This document shows positions 24,261 through 31,557 of a stretch of DNA of 60,489 bases, one piece after another (the first letter of the stretch is position 1; every line of letters starts with the position of its first letter). Both the position numbers and the translations under genes were made by a program. This stretch comes from JAJYKN01 sp045403145 (lineage in GTDB: Bacteria; Nitrospirota; UBA9217). Below the pieces are notes generated by a model. That model had not been told where the DNA came from. It made no database searches and saw only the letters and a program-made list of their open reading frames with translations. The stretch covers positions 1 to 60,489 of the forward strand of contig JAXIPA010000053.1 of NCBI GenBank assembly GCA_045403145.1, written 5' to 3'.

Positions 24261-24367
24261 ATTCTCTCTTGCTTTCAAAGACCGTTTACGCCGGATATCC
24301 CTTGCGTTTCTTTAATTTTAATATACCATATTTTTAAACCTGCTGCGGTTTTTTTTCCAGAATTGTC

Positions 24368-24396
24368 TTGACCGTACAGGGGATTCTCTTTACAAT
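24368..24396 (+). promoter_or_regulatory. Promoter of the trpE/pabB-like gene
   Basis: TTGACC (24368-24373), a 17-bp spacer, TACAAT (24391-24396). The start codon is at 24412, so the leader would be only about nine bases (no Shine-Dalgarno). No leader peptide or attenuator fits between promoter and gene. Confidence 0.75.
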
Positions 24397-24411
24397 TTTA
24401 CCACGTTACCC

Positions 24412-25941
24412 ATGGACAGAATCATTCCCTCAAAAAAAGAATTTCTCAGCCGTCTCGGGTCCGGAGCGATCACGCCCCTTGTCGCGGATATCAGCACCAT
24501 GGGTCTTTCACCGCTTGCCGCGCTGGAAGCGCTGCGGCAGGACGGTTACCCCGTGCTGCTTGAAAGCGCCCGGGCCAGCGGCAAAATCGGCAGGTATTCC
24601 TTTGTCACGGCGGACCCCTATCTGATATTCCGGTCCCGGGGCGAGACGGTGGAACTTATCCTGCCGGAAACGCCGGCGGGAAAATACGGCAGGCGGGCCA
24701 CGACGAAGCGAAAGCCGCTCCTGAAGCTGCGGGAGCTTCTCAATAACTACCGGACGACGGGAGTCCCGGGTCTTCCGCCCTTCACCGGCGGGGCTGTCGG
24801 GTTCTTTTCCTATGATTTCGTTCATCAAGTCGAACAGCTTCCGCGCAGAGCCGCAGTCGACCTGGACATCCCCGAAGCCTATTTCATTTTTGTCGACCTT
24901 GTCATCGCCTTCGACCATGTCTTAAACTCGGCGTGGGTGATCGTGAACCCCGGAGCGCGCGAGCAGGAGCTGGGTTTCAGGCGGCCCGGACCGGGGCAGT
25001 GGGCGCGGCTTTATGACGAAGCTGCTGCCCGGCTCTTTGCGACAATCGCAAGGCTGGAGGCGATGGCGAAAAAAGGCGACGCTTCCTTATTCGAAACGAA
25101 ACAGGACGGCAGGGATTATTCCCTTATGTCCAACCTGACCCAATCCAGGTTCGAGTCCATGGTCTCGCGCTGCAAGGAGTATATCGCCGGCGGCGACATT
25201 TACCAGGCCAACCTCTCCCAGCGGCTTTCCGCTGACATCGGCAGCGCGGACACGCTCCGGTTATACAAGATCCTGCGAAGCGGCAACCCCTCGCCCTTTG
25301 CCGCCTGGCTTGATTTCGGCGACCTGCAGCTGGTGAGTTCCTCTCCGGAGAGGCTCATCCGCCTCCACGAAGGAGTCGCCGATACGCGGCCCATCGCGGG
25401 AACGCGCCGCAGGGGGGCGGACCATGCGGAGACGCAGGAGCTTTCCGTGGAGCTCCTGACGAACGAGAAGGAACGGGCCGAGCACATCATGCTTTTGGAC
25501 CTGGAGCGGAACGACCTCGGCAAGGTGTGCGAATACGGCTCAGTCGCCGTTGACGAGATGATGGTGGTGGAGGACTACTCCCACGTGATCCACATCGTCT
25601 CGAATGTACGCGGCAGGCTCGCCCCGGGTAGGGACGCCTTCGATCTGGTCCGCGCAGTGTTCCCCGGCGGGACGATCACGGGCGTTCCCAAGGTGCGGTG
25701 CATGGAGGTCATCGACGAACTCGAACCGGTGGCGCGCGGCCCCTACACGGGCTCGATCGGGTATTTCTCGAACTCAGGCGACATGGACCTGAACATCATC
25801 ATCCGTACCTTCGTCGTCAAGGACGGTATCGCCTACGTCCAGGTGGGCGCTGGCATCGTCGCCGACTCCGATCCGGAACGGGAGTATTTTGAAACGCTCC
25901 AGAAGGCCGAGGCGCTCAGAAAGGCCCTGGAATTGCTCTAA
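24412..25941 (+). CDS. Anthranilate/aminodeoxychorismate synthase component I
   Basis: The protein is 509 residues. The family converts chorismate plus ammonia to anthranilate (TrpE) or aminodeoxychorismate (PabB). The N-terminal LLESARASGKIGRYSFVTAD contains the LLES segment that in TrpE forms the tryptophan feedback site. The C-terminal chorismate domain shows YIAGGDIYQANLSQR, SSSPERLIR, PIAGTRRRG, LVDLERND-like LLDLERNDLG, VFPGGTITGVPK and GSIGYFS. The PIAGT motif has Ala where PabB enzymes normally have a catalytic Lys (PIKGT), which favours TrpE. However, no trp genes and no glutaminase subunit are adjacent, so the physiological product is left open. Confidence 0.88.
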   Translation: MDRIIPSKKEFLSRLGSGAITPLVADISTMGLSPLAALEALRQDGYPVLLESARASGKIGRYSFVTADPYLIFRSRGETVELILPETPAGKYGRRATTKRKPLLKLRELLNNYRTTGVPGLPPFTGGAVGFFSYDFVHQVEQLPRRAAVDLDIPEAYFIFVDLVIAFDHVLNSAWVIVNPGAREQELGFRRPGPGQWARLYDEAAARLFATIARLEAMAKKGDASLFETKQDGRDYSLMSNLTQSRFESMVSRCKEYIAGGDIYQANLSQRLSADIGSADTLRLYKILRSGNPSPFAAWLDFGDLQLVSSSPERLIRLHEGVADTRPIAGTRRRGADHAETQELSVELLTNEKERAEHIMLLDLERNDLGKVCEYGSVAVDEMMVVEDYSHVIHIVSNVRGRLAPGRDAFDLVRAVFPGGTITGVPKVRCMEVIDELEPVARGPYTGSIGYFSNSGDMDLNIIIRTFVVKDGIAYVQVGAGIVADSDPEREYFETLQKAEALRKALELL

Positions 25942-26014
25942 AACAGGTATTTCTTTCCCTTACAAGGCCATTTGCGATATAATCCGGTAAAATTCAAGCA
26001 AGGGACAGCGTTTA

Positions 26015-26320
26015 ATGATCATCATCCACAAGATAAACGATTTGCTCTTTAGCCTTTTTCCCAAAGCAGGGGAACAGGGAAGGAATACGGAAGCCCTGAA
26101 GGAAGCTCTGATTGCCTACTATACAGAATTGATGAAGTCGTTCCACGGCAGCGGCACATTCTGGACGCAGATAGATAATATCATCGAAACGCCTTTATTC
26201 GTGAACTCTCAGTTGACAAGCATGGTGCAAATCGCGGATGTCTGCGCCTTCTCGTTTCGAGACTCTCAGGTCTTTGTAGCTTGCCCGGATTTATTCACCA
26301 TATCTTCCGGACAGTCTTAA
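26015..26320 (+). pseudogene. DUF3800-like C-terminal fragment, probably truncated
   Basis: The 101-residue frame ends with IDNIIETPLFVNSQLTSMVQ followed by IADVCAFSFR, a good match to the end of DUF3800 proteins (TPLFVDSxLTxMVQLADLCAYALR). The N-terminal nuclease-like half of that family is absent, and the usual tail is replaced after CAFSFR by residues encoded in the direct repeat that begins at 26275. I read it as a remnant interrupted by the repeat. An AT-rich region upstream (GATATAATCC) may be an old promoter. If translated it would be a short soluble protein. Confidence 0.5.
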
Positions 26321-26342
26321 AGACTCTTAAAAATAGTCCTCA
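26275..26342 (+). repeat. Direct repeat, left copy
   Basis: TGTAGCTTGC...CTTCCGGACAGTCTT...CTTA...ATAGTCCTCA. The right copy is at 27440-27505, in the same orientation and about 85-90% identical by eye. The pair brackets the mazEF module and cuts the DUF3800 fragment. Confidence 0.75.
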
Positions 26343-26737
26343 CTCATGCACAAGATTCGCCTCAACGCCGTATTCCGCGGGGATTCGCCGGGGTCGTTTC
26401 TTTATCCTCGATATCATCGCGCCAAGCATCCTTATTCCCGAATATCGCAGTTGCGGAATAACCCTTCCAACCGCTGCTGCGCCCCTTCCGAAATCCTTTC
26501 TAAAGCAACAAGGAATCTTGGGGACGTTAATACGCAACGCGCATTAATCCTTCCACGGTGCTTCATAGCTCGAAGAAAACCTCGCCATTTCCTCGTTCAC
26601 TATCTACCGGGCATCACGTCTTGTGATCGCCGAATTCGCATATCCGTGATCGGGTAGCCCCCTCACCTTGTTCCTCTCCCGCACGAAAAAGTTGGCGTCT
26701 CCAGGCGAGGGGAGAGGATGGTAAATACCAATTCGTC
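26343..26737. other. Gene-poor stretch between repeat and mazEF
   Basis: Several short frames exist on both strands, but none has a ribosome site or recognisable product. At 26660-26722 lies CCCCTCACCTTGTTCCTCTC and, inverted, GAGGGGAGAGGATGG, a degenerate form of the common CCCTCACCC...GGGAGAGGG hairpin repeat. Composition is irregular, suggesting decayed sequence. Confidence 0.45.
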
Positions 26738-26766
26738 TTGACGTTTATCAGTGCATGGTATATACT
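26738..26766 (+). promoter_or_regulatory. mazEF promoter
   Basis: TTGACG (26738-26743), a 17-bp spacer, TATACT (26761-26766). The -10 region contains the palindrome GTATATAC (26758-26765), a possible site for the antitoxin. The leader of about 23 bases includes the AAAGGAGGT ribosome site. Confidence 0.75.
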
Positions 26767-26795
26767 GCTGGTGATACCCGTAAAGGAGGTGTTCC

Positions 26796-27035
26796 ATGTC
26801 GAAAACTCTTTCGCTGAAACTTCAGGATGATATTTTTTCGGAAACCGAGGAAGTCATCGCAGCAATCCATAAACCGAGGAATCTGTACATTAACGATGCG
26901 TTGAGTTTCTACAACAGTTTCATGAAAAGAACGCTGATGCGCAAGCGGTTGAAAAAGGAATCCCGTCTGGTATCGGACTCGTCGCTTGAGGCGCTGCGGG
27001 AGCTGGAGTTGATCGAAGACAAACTGCCGAAATGA
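26796..27035 (+). CDS. mazE: Ribbon-helix-helix-like antitoxin of a MazF pair
   Basis: The protein is 79 residues; AAAGGAGGTGTTCC precedes ATG 26796. The N-terminus (TLSLKLQDDIFSETEEVIAA then NLYINDALSFYNSF) has the strand-helix-helix pattern of RHH/CopG antitoxins that bind their own promoter. The charged C-terminal tail (KKESRLVSDSSLEALREL) would be the toxin-binding part. The stop overlaps the toxin start (ATGA). The fold assignment is from pattern; the pairing with MazF is certain from position. Confidence 0.82.
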   Translation: MSKTLSLKLQDDIFSETEEVIAAIHKPRNLYINDALSFYNSFMKRTLMRKRLKKESRLVSDSSLEALRELELIEDKLPK

Positions 27036-27373
27036 CGCCTCGTAAATTCCACGTTTATACCGCCGACCTTAATCCTCGATTCGGTACCGAACCAGGCAAA
27101 GTCCGCCCGGTGGTCGTTGTGCAGACGAATCTTCTGAACGAAGACCATCCCAGTACAATTGTCTGCCCGATCACCACGAAGGTCCATCCCGAGGCGGCAA
27201 TCCTGCGCATACATCTCAAAAAGGGAGAGGCCGGGTTGGAAAAAGATTCCGATATTATCGTGGATCAGATGCGCTCGATCGACAATAAGCGGTTTCGAGA
27301 CCATCTCGGCGAGATATCGGACAAGAATAAGCAGCTTCTCCTGGGTAGCTTGAAAATTCTCATTCTTGAGTAA
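27032..27373 (+). CDS. mazF: MazF/PemK-type endoribonuclease toxin
   Basis: The protein is 113 residues, the usual length. MazF toxins cut mRNA at short motifs. The signature elements are all present: VYTADLNPRFGTEPGKVRPV, VVVVQTNLLNEDHPSTIVCPITT, and the later DSDIIVDQMRSIDNKRF with the conserved Gln and Arg. The ATG overlaps the antitoxin stop by four bases. Unlike the remnant at 3553-3962, this copy is intact and has a good promoter. It lies between direct repeats, which suggests the pair arrived or could leave as a unit. Confidence 0.93.
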   Translation: MTPRKFHVYTADLNPRFGTEPGKVRPVVVVQTNLLNEDHPSTIVCPITTKVHPEAAILRIHLKKGEAGLEKDSDIIVDQMRSIDNKRFRDHLGEISDKNKQLLLGSLKILILE

Positions 27374-27439
27374 AGCGCGTCGGCCCCCCTTGGCAAAATA
27401 GTGCCTGCCGCAACCACGATTAAAAAACTCTCCCCCCCA

Positions 27440-27505
27440 TGTAGCTTGCTTGGATTAATTCATCATACCTTCCGGACAGTCTTGAGACTCTTAAGATAGT
27501 CCTCA
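27440..27505 (+). repeat. Direct repeat, right copy
   Basis: TGTAGCTTGC, CTTCCGGACAGTCTT and ATAGTCCTCA match the left copy at 26275-26342. It lies about 100 bases before the promoter of the ATPase gene. Confidence 0.75.
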
Positions 27506-27607
27506 GGCGCAAGAGCCCGATGTCGCATGGACCACGATGCAGCCGGTCCCGCCCTTCTATCCTTCGGTTTTGTCAGTGCAATTCCTTCATTCCACGTTTT
27601 TTCCCTG

Positions 27608-27636
27608 TTGCAACTTTGGCTTACTTGCGATATAGT
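27608..27636 (+). promoter_or_regulatory. Promoter of the ATPase-tmk operon
   Basis: TTGCAA (27608-27613), a 17-bp spacer, TATAGT (27631-27636). The predicted leader is about 28 bases and includes AAAAGGAG before ATG 27671. Confidence 0.75.
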
Positions 27637-27670
27637 AACGAACCAAGTATCGAGAAAAGGAGCGCTTTCT

Positions 27671-29572
27671 ATGTTTCTCGTGGAGCTGGTGATGCAGGGC
27701 GTGCGCGGGATCAGGGAACTCGCACGCCTCAGATTCCAGAGCGGTTTCAACATTGTTACCGGCGGCAATGAAGCAGGGAAGACCACGGCCGTCGACACCA
27801 TCCAGCGTCTGCTCTTTCCGGACAATCAGGCGGGGTCCGCGGCGTCGTTCGTTTCGAAAATCACGCCTGATGCCTCCCGCGGGGCGCTCGTAGTGCGCTC
27901 TGATGACGGATCATATTACCGCGTTATCCAGGATTTTTCGAGACGAGCTGTAAATCTTTCCCAGTACAACCCCGCTTCCAAGGAGTTTAACCTGCTGCAC
28001 AAGGACTGGGCCGGCACGGCGCAGTTCATGGCGGGACTTATTGCCGGCATATCAGAAGAAAATTACGCGAAGGTCTTCGTGTTCCGGCGTGAGCACGAAC
28101 AGGAACTATCCCGGTCGTCCGCGCCGGTTGCCCCCGCGGTGCCTGTTGCGCCGGCGCACAAACCCGCACCGTCCGTTCCCGGCGGGGGCGCGGCCGGTCA
28201 GGCGAGGCTCGCCGAGCTCCGCGAGACCCTGAAGAAAGCGGAGGAAGCGGCTGATGCCGACTACCGTCACCAGTCCGCAAAGCTCGCTCTTGATGAAATC
28301 GGGAAAAAGCTGGCGAGGCTCGATGAGAGCGAAGGGAAAAAAGCCGAGATCGACGCAACGCTGGCGGAACTCAAGGGATGCGAGACGCTTCCGGAAAACC
28401 TTCCGGAGCTCATTGAGGCCTATGAGCGGCGTCAGGGCCAGAAGATGGCCGATGTGGATGACCTGAACAAGGAACTGGAAGGTTTGAGGATGCAGCTCTC
28501 GCGCATCCCGGCGGTCAACTTCATGACCGACAAGCTGTTCATCGCCGGAGGCATCTTCGGCGTTCTTTCCATACTGGCCGGTGTGTTCGTGCTGACTGCG
28601 GAATACGCCTATTTATTCCCGATCGGCGTCCTTCTGTCGCTGGTGCTGATGGCCGCGGCCTGGTACAACGGCTCGCGCAAGAACGCCCAGCGCAAAGCGG
28701 TCCGGAGGGACGTGGATGCGGCGGAAAGGGAACTCCTTGACCTGGAGAAAAAATTCGAGCAGGATGGCGCCGCAATTACCGCCAGCATGCGCGCCGTGAG
28801 GGCGGGCACCACGGCGGAGTTGAAAGAAAAGGCCGAAAACTACCGGTATTTTCTTTCACTCCGAAACGACAGTGAAGAGGCCCGGCAGCGCATCCTCGCC
28901 GATGCTACGCCCGAGACACTGCGGCAGCAGCACAGCAGGCAGCAGGCGGAGGTCTCTGAACTGGAGCAGGCGGCGCGGGCAGTGGCCCAGTATGCAGTGG
29001 ACACCTACGGCCTCAGGCAGGACATCGAAAGGCTGGAAGCGGAGGCTGCCCCCTCGGGAGCGCCTTTTGGTTTCGGCGCCATGGACACCGATCTTCCGAC
29101 CGATTTTTCGACGCCGGCGGCAGGCCCTGGCCAGGGCGGGTTTCTTAGCGGGCTGGACGCAGCCGGCAGGATCAGCGGCATCGAGAAGGAGACGCTCATC
29201 CCGGCAGTCGAGGCGGCCTCCCAGCGGAATCTGACCGCCGTTACCGGCGGAAAGTATATCAGGATCGAACTCGGCCATGACGGCCCGCCCGTCGTGCACG
29301 CGAAAGACGGCTCGGTCATCAGCTTTCCGGAACTGAGCCACGGAACGAAGGCCCTTGTTTACTTCTGCTTCAGGACGGGCCTCATCGAGGCCCTTGCCGG
29401 GAAGCGCCGGCTGCCGTTCATCCTGGACGACGCGCTCGCCGGTTTTGATCCCGCGCGGCAACAGGCGGCGTGCCAGGTCCTGCGCGCCCTCGGCTCCAAG
29501 ACTCAGGTGGTCCTCTTCACGTCGAACCCCGCGCTCAAAGCGCCGGGCGACGTCTCCGCGGTGCTCAAATAG
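27671..29572 (+). CDS. Membrane-anchored SMC/RecF-like ATPase (YhaN-like architecture)
   Basis: The protein is 633 residues; ATG 27671 is preferred to the upstream ATG-containing frame because AAAAGGAG lies just before it and the RecF-like N-terminus begins there (LVMQGVRGIRELARLRF). Walker A is GGNEAGKTT (31-39), the ABC signature ELSHGTKALVYF (about 553) and Walker B LPFILDDALAGFD (about 580). Between them lie coiled coils (170-270, 345-460) that flank two hydrophobic segments at about 288-335. A split ATPase with a hairpin membrane anchor resembles YhaN-like proteins. It may act in DNA repair or segregation at the membrane; this is inference. The tmk start codon follows the stop directly. 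Confidence 0.78.
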   Translation: MFLVELVMQGVRGIRELARLRFQSGFNIVTGGNEAGKTTAVDTIQRLLFPDNQAGSAASFVSKITPDASRGALVVRSDDGSYYRVIQDFSRRAVNLSQYNPASKEFNLLHKDWAGTAQFMAGLIAGISEENYAKVFVFRREHEQELSRSSAPVAPAVPVAPAHKPAPSVPGGGAAGQARLAELRETLKKAEEAADADYRHQSAKLALDEIGKKLARLDESEGKKAEIDATLAELKGCETLPENLPELIEAYERRQGQKMADVDDLNKELEGLRMQLSRIPAVNFMTDKLFIAGGIFGVLSILAGVFVLTAEYAYLFPIGVLLSLVLMAAAWYNGSRKNAQRKAVRRDVDAAERELLDLEKKFEQDGAAITASMRAVRAGTTAELKEKAENYRYFLSLRNDSEEARQRILADATPETLRQQHSRQQAEVSELEQAARAVAQYAVDTYGLRQDIERLEAEAAPSGAPFGFGAMDTDLPTDFSTPAAGPGQGGFLSGLDAAGRISGIEKETLIPAVEAASQRNLTAVTGGKYIRIELGHDGPPVVHAKDGSVISFPELSHGTKALVYFCFRTGLIEALAGKRRLPFILDDALAGFDPARQQAACQVLRALGSKTQVVLFTSNPALKAPGDVSAVLK

Positions 29573-30214
29573 ATGAAGGGAACGTTCATCACCTTCGAGG
29601 GGATCGAGGGCTCCGGCAAGTCCACCCAGATCGTCCTGCTCGCGAACTATCTCATTTCGCGCGGCAGACCCGTTACGCTCACCCGGGAACCAGGCGGTAC
29701 GGCCATCGGCGACCAGGTGAGGAAAATTCTGCTCGATCCGGCAAATACCGCGCTTGACCCCAGGGCGGAACTGCTGCTCTACGGCGCGGGCAGGGCGCAG
29801 CACCTTGCGGAACTCATCGGGCCCGAGCTCAAGGCGGGCGGGATCGTGCTGTGCGACCGGTTTTCCGACGCCACGCTCGCGTACCAGGGATATGGCCGGG
29901 GGCTTGATCTTGAAATGATCCTGGCCCTGGACCGGCTCGTGACGGAAGGCATGCGGCCGGACCTTACCGTCCTGCTCGACACCGACGCCTCGGCTGGGCT
30001 TTCGCGCGCGCGGGGGAGAAACAGCCGCGGCGGACTGGAGGCCGAGGCGCGGTTCGAGAACGAGGACCTTTCGTTTCACGAGCGAGTGCGGCAGGGCTAT
30101 CTCAAGCTGGCGTAGCAGGAGCCGGACCGCTACCGCGTCGTGGACGCGTCGCCTGCGCCCGAGACGATCCAGAACGGGATCCGGCGGATCGTGGTCGAGC
30201 TGCTGGGCTTATAA
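29573..30214 (+). pseudogene. tmk: Thymidylate kinase with an in-frame amber codon
   Basis: Tmk phosphorylates dTMP to dTDP. The frame starts at ATG 29573, immediately after the ATPase stop, and shows P-loop FEGIEGSGKSTQ, the DRY-like LCDRFSDATLAYQG motif, TREPGGTAIGDQVR and a lid region. It stops at TAG (30113-30115) after 180 residues (GYLKLA). The same frame then continues QEPDRYRVVDASPAPETI and on to RRIVVELLGL before TAA at 30214, which is the normal family C-terminus; the total would be 213 positions. One base change (for example AAG to TAG) explains it. Either the truncated enzyme works, the codon is read through, or the base is an assembly error. Confidence 0.9.
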
Positions 30215-30247
30215 GCGAATGGAAACTGAAGATTGGAAATTTGTTAG

Positions 30248-30412
30248 GCTCGTAAAATATCGAGCGCTTCTCTTTTGACGTCATTCCGGCTTGCCTGCAC
30301 CCAGCGGTTACGAGCGAAGAGTAGTGCAGGGTGTCCGGAATCGGGGTTTTTCAAAATGAAGAGCAAACCAACATCTCTGGATTCCGGCTGGAACCATGCC
30401 GGAATGACGGGT
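30248..30412. mobile_element. MITE-like repeat, copy C (inverted, mosaic)
   Basis: The part at 30277-30343 is the inverse of copy A (GTCATTCCGGCTTGCCTGC, GAGTAGTGCAGGGTGTCCGG). The second half is a different unit, TGGATTCCGGCTGG...CCGGAATGACG, so two repeat families are joined. It lies between tmk and holB inside the operon. Confidence 0.65.
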
Positions 30413-30438
30413 GGAGGGGGGCGGCGGAGCGGAGCGAC

Positions 30439-31473
30439 ATGTCTTTTACGGACATCATAGGACACGAACAGCCCCTCACGATCCTGAAGCGGGCACTTGT
30501 GAACAAGACGCTCGCTCATGCCTATCTCTTTTCCGGCGAGGCGGGGGTCGGCAAGAAGATGACGGCGCTTGCGCTTGCTGCGGCAGTGAACTGCGCGAAC
30601 GGGAGGCCGGAGGGGGGTTGCGGAGAATGTCCGTCGTGCCGCAGGGTCGCCGCGCTCACCCATCCCGATGTCCATGTCGTGATGCCGGAGAGCGAGGATG
30701 CGCGACTTCTTGCCACGTGGAGCAGCAAGGAGGCGGACAAGGCCAGCGATGAGATCAAGATCGATCAGATCAGGCAAGCCCAGGAAAGCTTATCGCTGAA
30801 ACCGTCCGAGGGCAGCAAAAAAATCCTGATCGTTGACGGCGCTGAAACGCTGAACATGACGGCGCAGAACGCGTTTTTGAAGACCCTGGAAGAGCCGCCG
30901 GGAGACACCCTCATCATCCTGGTCACGTCCCTGCCGCAGAGCCTCCTGCCGACCATTCGTTCTCGGTGCCAGGAGATCAGGTTCCAGCCGCTTCCGCGGC
31001 GCACGCTTGCGCAGGCGCTTGTGAGCAAACGCGGACTGTCGGACGAGGACGCTTGGTTTCTCGCGGCGCTCGCGCAGGGAAGCATGGGCCGCGGCCTCGG
31101 CATGGACGCGGGGCAGGAGAAGGCCGAGCGGGACCAGGTAACGGAGCTCTGGTCCGGGCTGTCCCGGATGAGCGACGCCGAGGCGCTTGCTCTGGCGGAC
31201 GGCTATGCGAAGGACCGTGAACGGTTCGACCGGCTGCTCGACATCGGCGTCGAATGCCTTCGCGACGCGCTGGTATATCGCGAGACGGGAGACGAGCGGC
31301 TGCTCGTCCAGGCGGGGGCGGGAGAGCGGTGCCGGAGCTGGAGCGAGCGTTTTTCGCTCCCGAAGATGCTTGCGGATCTTGAGCTGCTCTCGATGAGCAG
31401 GACTATGCTCGACCGCCGGGTGGGCGCACAGCTCGTGGCGGAGAACCTGTTGTTGAAACTGGGGAGAGGATGA
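30439..31473 (+). CDS. holB: DNA polymerase III delta-prime subunit
   Basis: The protein is 344 residues. ATG 30439 follows GCGGAGCGGAGCGAC and begins MSFTDIIGHEQPL, the normal family start; the longer frame reads through the repeat. Delta-prime is part of the clamp loader. AAA+ features: LFSGEAGVGKKMTALALA (P-loop), a zinc module CGECPSCRRV, LIVDGAETLNMTAQNAFLKT, LEEPPGDTLIILVTS and the SRC motif TIRSRCQEIRF. The P-loop Lys-Lys-Met (GKKMTA) differs from the GKST of ATP-binding subunits, as expected for delta-prime. It follows tmk, the common order. Confidence 0.94.
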   Translation: MSFTDIIGHEQPLTILKRALVNKTLAHAYLFSGEAGVGKKMTALALAAAVNCANGRPEGGCGECPSCRRVAALTHPDVHVVMPESEDARLLATWSSKEADKASDEIKIDQIRQAQESLSLKPSEGSKKILIVDGAETLNMTAQNAFLKTLEEPPGDTLIILVTSLPQSLLPTIRSRCQEIRFQPLPRRTLAQALVSKRGLSDEDAWFLAALAQGSMGRGLGMDAGQEKAERDQVTELWSGLSRMSDAEALALADGYAKDRERFDRLLDIGVECLRDALVYRETGDERLLVQAGAGERCRSWSERFSLPKMLADLELLSMSRTMLDRRVGAQLVAENLLLKLGRG

Positions 31474-31478
31474 ATCAA

Positions 31479-31550
31479 TTGCGGATTGCGGAATGCGGAT
31501 TGTGGAATGAAAAATCTCAATCCGAAATTCTCAATCCAAAATTCGAAATT
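31479..31550 (+). repeat. GCGGAWT heptamer repeat
   Basis: Tandem copies of GCGGATT/GCGGAAT, then inverted AATCCGAAATT-type copies, between holB and ricT. The family is also at 35011-35045, 41472-41539 (inside glcF), 45381-45544 and 53411-53441. Confidence 0.75.
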
Positions 31551-31557
31551 GAACGAC

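Noticed and set aside
26346..26657. 103-residue plus-strand frame between the DUF3800 fragment and mazEF
   Set aside because: No ribosome site, unusual Arg/Pro/Ile composition and no recognisable motif.
27463..27825. Minus-strand frame ending EDYLKSLKTVRKV
   Set aside because: It is partly antisense to the ATPase gene and partly translation of the direct repeat; the left repeat copy has a stop at the equivalent place.
30113..30115. TAG in tmk as pyrrolysine or genome-wide stop reassignment
   Set aside because: TAG terminates other intact genes in this window and no pyl gene is present; a point mutation, error or readthrough is more likely.
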